A stretch of 17,838 nt of DNA, from positions 1 to 17,838 of the forward strand of contig JABHUV010000283.1 in the NCBI GenBank assembly GCA_018658605.1, written 5' to 3'. The position numbers and the translations under genes are program-made. The notes under the pieces were generated by a model. The model was not told where the DNA came from, did no database searches, and saw only the letters and a list, made by a program, of their open reading frames with translations. Origin of the DNA: Planctomycetaceae bacterium. Lineage in GTDB: Bacteria; Planctomycetota; Planctomycetia; Pirellulales; Pirellulaceae. This document shows positions 16,820-17,838 of the stretch, one piece after another. Every line of letters begins with the position of its first letter. Position 1 is the first letter of the stretch.

Positions 16820-17838
16820 ATGAGTAAGGTAAGAGTAGAACGAAAAATTGGAAACGAGATTCTCTCGTTTGAAACCGGCTTTATCGCCAAGCAGGCAGAT
16901 GCCTGTATCATCGCACAATACGGAGAAACAGTTGTACTAAGTGCAATTTCATCAGGTTCGGGACGACCCGGCTTAGATTTCTTTCAGTTGATGTGTGATT
17001 ATCGAGAACGAACAGCGGCCGCGGGGAAATTCCCAGGTGGCTTTATTAAACGCGAAGGACGACCTTCCACCAAAGAAACGTTGACTTCACGTTTGACAGA
17101 TCGTCCCATTCGCCCGTTGTTTCCAAAAGGATATGACAGAGAAGTAATGTGCCAATCCACTGTCGTTGCCAGCGATGCTTTGAATGATGCTGATGTGTTG
17201 GCCATGAATGGAATTGCCACTGGGTTGTTAATTTCCCCATTGCCGTTCCAAGGTCAGATTGCTTCAGTACGTGTGGGCCGAATTGACGGTGAATTGGTCA
17301 CTTTCCCAAACATTGAGCAGCTTGAAGAAAGCGATCTAGATATGATCGTTTCTGGAAGTGCAGAAGAAATCTTGATGATTGAAGGATTCGCTCGGGAAAT
17401 GCCAGAAGATGATATGGTTGATGCAATTCTTTTTGCTCACAAAAGCATCAAGGAAATCTGTGAACTACAAGACGAATTTGTTGCACAGTGCACAGTCGAA
17501 AAACAAGAATTCGTCGTCAAAGAAGATGATGGGTTGTTTGATACTGTAAAAGGCAAGTATTTAGAAGATTTCAAAGCAGCACAACTGACTCCTGGTAAGC
17601 TTGCTAGTAAAGAAGCTGTGTCGGCATTAAAGGAACGCATTGTTGAAGAAATGATTCCAGATGCCGAAGCAGAGGATGCGATTTGTGCATCTGATTTACA
17701 ATAAGCTCTCGGGCAACTGAAATCAGCAGTTGTACGTGAGTTGATTATCGGTGGTACTCGCCCAGACGGACGAAAACACGATGAATTGCGTAACATCGAA
17801 TCTTATGTTGATGTAATGCCACGTGTTCACGGTTCTGC
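16820..17838 (+). CDS. pnp: Polyribonucleotide nucleotidyltransferase (PNPase), 3' partial, interrupted by an in-frame TAA
   Basis: A phosphorolytic 3'-5' exoribonuclease of the cytoplasm and RNA degradosome, normally about 700 residues. The first RNase PH domain (about 1-145) shows QYGETVVL, DYRERTAAAGKFPGGFIKREG and SRLTDRPIRPLFP. A helical linker domain follows to about 294. TAA at 17702-17704 (codon 295) then interrupts the frame. Beyond it the same frame reads VVRELIIGGTRPDGRK and VMPRVHGS, the start of the second, catalytic RNase PH domain, up to the window edge. The truncated product would lack the catalytic site and the KH and S1 domains. The ATG at 16820 is preceded by a purine-rich GAAG/AGGA region; an in-frame ATG at 16790 is less likely. 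Confidence 0.9.
17702..17704 (+). other. In-frame TAA stop inside pnp
   Basis: The stop falls at codon 295, between the helical domain and the second RNase PH domain. The frame remains open and homologous for 44 further codons to the window edge. It is one base change from CAA, GAA or AAA. The preceding codon is CAA and the next base is G. Confidence 0.9.

Noticed and set aside
17702..17838. Reassigned TAA codon as explanation for the pnp stop
   Set aside because: TAA ends xylA, pyk, rpsO, the SDR gene and others in this window, so it is a normal stop here.

Overview
The window reads as a chromosomal segment of a bacterium of moderate GC content, most likely a planctomycete (Planctomycetota). 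That placement is inferred from style, not from a marker gene: a large Ig-like/LamG-like surface protein, Gfo/Idh/MocA dehydrogenases (one with a twin-arginine leader), a TIM-barrel sugar isomerase, an ECF sigma factor and irregular Shine-Dalgarno use. I found no tRNA, rRNA, CRISPR array, insertion sequence, phage gene or attachment site.

Layout. 1-1517 (+): the 3' end of a large surface protein with two related LamG-like modules and Ig-like calcium-loop repeats, closed by a good intrinsic terminator. 1662-5454 (+): a short-chain dehydrogenase, xylose isomerase (xylA) and pyruvate kinase (pyk); xylA and pyk are 55 bp apart. 9614-5451 (-): a tightly packed operon of secreted prolyl oligopeptidase, TIM-barrel sugar isomerase/epimerase and Gfo/Idh/MocA dehydrogenase, joined by a 4-nt overlap and by a ribosome-binding site that overlaps the preceding stop. 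9835-12384 (+): comEC, a DNA-uptake channel. 12910-12356 (-): an ECF sigma factor whose 3' end overlaps comEC tail to tail. 13117-16018 (+): exported gamma-glutamyltransferase and a Tat-exported Gfo/Idh/MocA protein. 16328-17838 (+): rpsO followed by pnp, the classical pairing, with pnp running off the window.

How the genes fit together. xylA, pyk, the sugar isomerase and the two Gfo/Idh/MocA proteins point to sugar catabolism. The prolyl oligopeptidase and gamma-glutamyltransferase suggest use of peptides and glutathione outside the cytoplasm. comEC, the sigma factor and rpsO-pnp are housekeeping or regulatory neighbours.

The most striking observation is an in-frame TAA in pnp (17702-17704). 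The same frame continues past it as recognisable PNPase sequence up to the window edge. TAA is also the normal stop of several genes here, so codon reassignment is unlikely; a nonsense mutation, readthrough or a sequence error remain possible. The second point is the leader upstream of the gamma-glutamyltransferase, which has a terminator-like hairpin, competing pairings and a possible short leader peptide. I see no clear new multi-gene system.
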